Source: Acanthopleura granulata (Eukaryota > Mollusca > Polyplacophora > Chitonida > Chitonidae). From it: a DNA stretch of 64,000 nucleotides. The stretch covers positions 2,836,639-2,900,638 of the forward strand of contig JABBOT010000029.1 in the NCBI GenBank assembly GCA_016165875.1, given 5' to 3'. Positions 52,601 through 64,000 of the stretch are shown here, piece after piece; position 1 is the first letter of the stretch; each line of letters starts with the position of its first letter. Below the pieces are notes generated by a model, which was given only the letters and a program-made list of their open reading frames with translations, was not told the origin of the DNA and did no database searches. Position numbers and translations under genes: made by a program.

Positions 52601-52850
52601 CCGGGAAGTATTTCGGTCGTTGATGCAGTACATCCTGCTGCTCTGGAGATGATTTTTGCACATCATTTGATTTATCAATAAGTCTGTGGTAGCCCATTAG
52701 CATAGGAAATCCGACAATACCATGGCCTGAGTTCTTGTCTATCGGAAAAGGCCGAGTTTCATCCGGTATAGGCCAGAAGAATCCGTGAGCTGAGATGACA
52801 AAAGTGCCGAGTAATAGAACTTGTAGTGAGACATAAACCCCGGCCTCCAT
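40698..52850 (-). CDS. Giant secreted modular repeat protein, 4 exons, ~2776 aa
   Basis: Exons: 52850-45101 (2583 codons plus one base), 42413-42229, 41526-41369 and 40935-40698. Donors are 'acag/gtgaga', 'acag/gtaaag' and 'ctgg/gtaggt', acceptors 'tgtag', 'ttcag' and 'ttcag'. The joined frame totals 8331 bases and ends in TAA. Residues 1-23 form a signal peptide (hydrophobic 'VSLQVLLLGTFVIS'), so the product is secreted. Residues about 150-600 are His/Thr/Pro-rich with degenerate 'TSHRPTDH' repeats and many N-x-T sequons. Residues about 790-2533 hold at least three, probably five or more, copies of a low-complexity module with beta-strand-like segments such as 'KHLLLRVKVDGV'. Arrays of an 18-residue acidic repeat sit at about 1237-1400 and 1447-1667. 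The end is Cys-rich ('TECTACS', 'MCSCTCSS'), followed by a nine-Cys domain (about 2584-2776). An upstream in-frame ATG at 52934 would bury the signal peptide. I do not recognise the family. An extracellular matrix, mucus, egg-coat or shell-type role is inference only. Confidence 0.8.
41095..41285. mobile_element. Palindromic MITE-like element in intron 3 of the giant gene
   Basis: 'ttccgttaaatcc' and 'tgacggattgcctattccgt' on the left mirror 'aacggatttattggg' and 'gcaaaaggcaatttgtca' on the right. The middle contains more palindromes ('aacggtttaatccgtta', 'ggaacggattaattcgtttc'). It has no coding capacity. Confidence 0.45.
41916..42126 (+). mobile_element. Diverged tRNA-derived SINE in intron 2 of the giant gene
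   Basis: The tRNA-like start 'ggttaaagcgctgacacgct' is followed by a B-box-like 'cttcgaattcag'. A body with 'ggtcggtggtttacttcc' follows, then the end 'attaccaattaacaacaatc' plus 'aaataaa'. Confidence 0.5.
42750..42836. repeat. Inverted repeat around 'ggtgttac'
   Basis: 'atggtgttacagtcactgg' faces 'ccactggtataagtgtaaca' about 50 bases later. A second, wider inverted pair with the same termini ('gagtggtgttacatt' near 43397 and 'gtgtaacaccacttac' near 43725) lies in the same intron. Both could be small foldback elements. Confidence 0.4.
42970..43150. other. GC-rich island in intron 1 of the giant gene
   Basis: About 180 bases with many CpGs inside AT-rich intron DNA. Both strands are open here by composition ('gcgccttgtgggtcgagacc' region). 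It is not needed for the giant gene model and shows no recognisable domain. Confidence 0.4.
44697..45046 (+). mobile_element. Full-length SINE with long (AATA)n tail in intron 1
   Basis: The most complete copy in the window. Head: 'ggtctccgtggttcagttgt', 'ttagcgcgct', box B 'gagttcaagtc'. Body: 'gccagcaacctgtggatggc', 'gtaatgctggccgtcgtcgt'. End: 'ttgagtacggtgtaaaacac', then about 130 bases of AAAT/AATC tail. It lies antisense to the giant gene, about 55 bases from the exon 1 donor. Read through, its tail adds a spurious Leu/Ile/Tyr run to the unspliced exon 1 frame. Confidence 0.9.
47850..48510 (-). repeat. Coding 54-bp repeat, 12 copies (second array)
   Basis: Encodes about 12 units of an 18-residue acidic Ser/Thr repeat typified by 'NTDKSGTDTGESSQDSLS', in frame in exon 1 of the giant gene. 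Substitutions are mostly conservative and no unit breaks the frame. Confidence 0.95.
48640..49150 (-). repeat. Coding 54-bp repeat, 9 copies (first array)
   Basis: About nine 18-residue units arranged as a three-unit higher-order repeat (units starting NS, NTDK, NTDA in turn). It is preceded by a strand motif plus linker ('HLLIKVFLNSADKMSQKP') homologous to the one preceding the second array ('YLLIHVYIDGVDGMSENP'). Confidence 0.95.
51220..51430 (-). repeat. Coding 33-bp repeat, 5 copies
   Basis: Encodes 'HGAIPSHRPTD' five times with small changes (one unit 'HEAIPSHGTTD'). It is a recent in-frame expansion inside the older degenerate 'SHRPTDH' region of the giant protein. Confidence 0.95.
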
Positions 52851-52982
52851 GCTAAACTGCTGGTGTGACTGGCAGCCAGTGTAACAAGCGTGTTTCGTAT
52901 GGATGTGGTTCACAAGGCCGCATTCCTCCGACATTCCCAGTGGGCTGTAGTGTAACCATAATCATCACTGTTTGCGTGTTTC

Positions 52983-52988
52983 TTTATA
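52983..52988 (-). promoter_or_regulatory. TATA box candidate of the giant gene
   Basis: TATAAA on the minus strand ('tgtttataaagaaac') lies about 130 bases upstream of the preferred ATG at 52850. A start site about 30 bases downstream would give a 5' UTR of about 100 bases and would place the upstream ATG (52934) about 20 bases from the cap. Confidence 0.4.
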
Positions 52989-61960
<8,972 letters not shown>

Positions 61961-62519
61961 TAAACAAAGAACACTGTGGTCATGTTGGCAGAGAACGCCA
62001 GGTCTGTGTTCAGCGTGGAATATGGGTGCAACAGGGACCAGGAGCAAAGTGCCTGTCAAACTATCTGAAAATCTGTGAAGTCTTATCCCGCTCTTGCTGG
62101 CCTTGAATATTAGAAAGGATTCTGTGTGTTCAGGTGGTGATTATTTTAACCATACAGCCAGGGTACATAGCTTCTATATGAAAATGTTTTTAAAATTTTA
62201 TTTTTGTTTCTTTTACCTTTGGGGTTGGAGTGTACACTTGGCAATGTGCCATTCACAAGGTATTTTGGGGAAATCTTACATTCATAATCTTGCATTTACT
62301 TGCACAGTTAAATGCTGTCTCGCCTTTGTGTTAAGTTATCTTGTCACAATATGTATTTATGCAAAAGAAGTTCAGGCAAACCAGATCATTTTTTGGCCAG
62401 GAAATGCAATTCACACAAAGCAGACCAATAACTAATTATCAAAACTTAAATCAAAATGTAGTTTGTGATTTCTAAGCATTTAGGAATGGCTAATGAATTC
62501 GGGAAAAGTCAGGATAAGA

Positions 62520-62803
62520 ATGGTAACTGACTTTAGACAAACCAGACTGATAACTGTCAGGAATGACAAGTGACTATAGACAAACCAGACTGATAACTGT
62601 CAGGGATGACAAGTGACTTCAGGCAAACCAGACTGATAACTGCCAGGAATGCCAAGTGACTTCAGGCAAACCAGACTGATAACTGTCAGGAATGACAAGT
62701 GACTTCAGGCAAACCAGAATGAAATGCCAAGTGACTTCAGGCAAACCAGACTGATAACTGTCAGGAATAACAAGTGACTTCAGGCAAACCAGAATGAAAT
62801 CAA
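62520..62803 (+). repeat. 43-bp tandem repeat in the SLC66A2 3' UTR, about 6-7 copies
   Basis: Unit 'cagactgataactgtcagga' plus 'atgacaagtgacttcaggca' plus 'aac'. Some copies have an internal deletion ('cagaatgaaatgccaag'). It lies between the stop codon and the poly(A) signals, so it is probably transcribed in the mRNA. Confidence 0.9.
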
Positions 62804-62850
62804 ACTGCAGTTTGTTGGCTACTAGGCATTATCATTATATTAAATTAGAA

Positions 62851-62875
62851 AATAAATCATGTACATATTAATAAA
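62851..62875 (+). terminator. Paired poly(A) signals of SLC66A2
   Basis: AATAAA at 62851-62856 and again at 62870-62875, about 900 bases after the stop codon. Two closely spaced signals after the 43-bp array suggest this is the mRNA end. Confidence 0.5.
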
Positions 62876-64000
62876 GTAAAAATATATTTTTTTTGAAATA
62901 TTTATTATATCAACTCTATACTCAGCGTGAAATTGTACAAAATATTGAGCAACCAGCCGACTCTTGAATAGGATTGCCTGGTTCATTATTAAAGCATTCT
63001 GATGCATTGCCATTGTACTGATAGAGACCCAGTAGATTCTCTCCATTTCCGATCGTCTGGCATTGAACCGTCATGGTTGCAGGTACTGTGATTTACAATT
63101 CATGTGCATGTAGTTAGGATACGTTGTGGGTGGCCGGGTTTCAGTGAATTAGTTATGGAATTGTAAACCTCAAATCCTTGATTTTTGTCTACATTACGTT
63201 TTAATTTGGCATTTGCATTAAAGTATTACATCTGGATTTTTACCATTGTCTCGTGTCGTATTTCCATTGTGTGTGTAATTGTCATGATTTATAGGAAACC
63301 TGGGAGTGGGCCATGGTTGAGTGGTCACAGGCTCTTGTCTATCAATCCTTTTTCAGTCCTTTTTGACCTATTGTCTTGAAACTTATCAGAAGATTTACCA
63401 CTTTTGCTATATATTGTTAGGCGGGATTTTCAACCTTCATCTGCCCATATTTTAAGGCTGAAGATGTAGCACAGCTAGCAGGTCGCCTTGGTAGCGTACG
63501 TAGGCGACCGGCAAGCCGTGCTAATGAAGATGTTGTCTTTGTGCCTGCAGTATTCTTAATTTTGTAGATATTTCTCGTACCGGTAGGTACATGCGCTTTA
63601 TTATTATTATTATTTTGTTTTTCTTCATTTTTTCTAGCAGTTGATGGATATTAGTGTGAAATTATGATAGATTTATGTTGGTTCATAAACAGTGCCAGGC
63701 AACAGAATTATCTACATGCTAGCTCCAGGTAGCTCCGAAGCACTTGCACTTAATTTTAGAACACGCGGCCACAGAAGCTGATATTGCAAAATTTTGTACT
63801 CCGTCTAGCGTTCTTGCGCTTTGCCTTCTAGATACACATAGCAGGCATGTAACGACAGTTCAGACCCACAGCAACTAAAAAACTACGAACGCAGTGGTCT
63901 TACGTTTGTCCCTTATCCTCCAGCCTGCCCCAAAATATGAAACTCCATGTTGAACATCCAAATCCGGATCGCTGCCTCGCCACAACACACAATAACCGAG
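62876..64000. other. Downstream flank
   Basis: No coding gene seen. It contains a strong imperfect hairpin at 63466-63524. A possible tRNA-like box ('ggttgagtggtcacaggc' near 63315) could be a decayed SINE. Confidence 0.4.
63466..63524. repeat. Long imperfect hairpin
   Basis: Left arm 63466-63487 ('gtagcacagctagcaggtcg' plus 'cc') pairs with right arm 63503-63524 ('ggcgaccggcaagccgtgct' plus 'aa') at 18 of 22 positions. The loop is 15 nt and the innermost seven pairs are perfect. Confidence 0.65.

Overview
The window looks like nuclear DNA of a lophotrochozoan animal, most likely a mollusc. It is AT-rich and intron-rich, with large gene-poor stretches. It carries tRNA-derived SINEs whose tail reads 'gagtacggcgtaaaacacc' followed by an A/T-rich simple repeat, a type I know from gastropods and bivalves. 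The species cannot be named from this sequence alone.

Four protein genes can be supported. (1) An intronless class A GPCR lies on the minus strand at 1853-3097. (2) A three-exon small heat shock protein of 208 aa lies on the minus strand at 34021-37224. (3) A very large secreted repeat protein, about 2776 aa in four exons, lies on the minus strand at 40698-52850. It has a signal peptide, a His/Thr/Pro-rich N-terminal third, repeated beta-strand-like modules, two arrays of an 18-residue acidic repeat, and a nine-cysteine C-terminal domain. (4) A five-exon PQ-loop transporter, SLC66A2 (PQLC1), of 276 aa lies on the plus strand at 55163-61960. Exon joins were built by hand from GT/AG sites and phase continuity, and all three spliced models close in frame.

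Layout: 1-3.1 kb holds the GPCR. From 3.1 to 33.5 kb there is no convincing gene, only SINE copies, minisatellites (51 bp at 8.5 kb, 58 bp at 27.9 kb), microsatellites and a 144-bp segment present at both 16.6 and 21.2 kb. From 33.5 to 37.2 kb is the sHSP gene, whose first intron holds a SINE and a THAP-zinc-finger-like fragment. From 37.2 to 40.7 kb is repeat debris. From 40.7 to 53 kb is the giant secreted protein gene. It and SLC66A2 are divergently arranged across about 2.3 kb. SLC66A2 is loaded with tandem arrays, one of which multiplies the end of exon 2 together with its splice donor.

The four genes do not form a pathway: a membrane receptor, a cytosolic chaperone, an extracellular structural-type protein and a membrane transporter. 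The most novel items are the giant modular secreted protein and the splice-signal arrays in SLC66A2.
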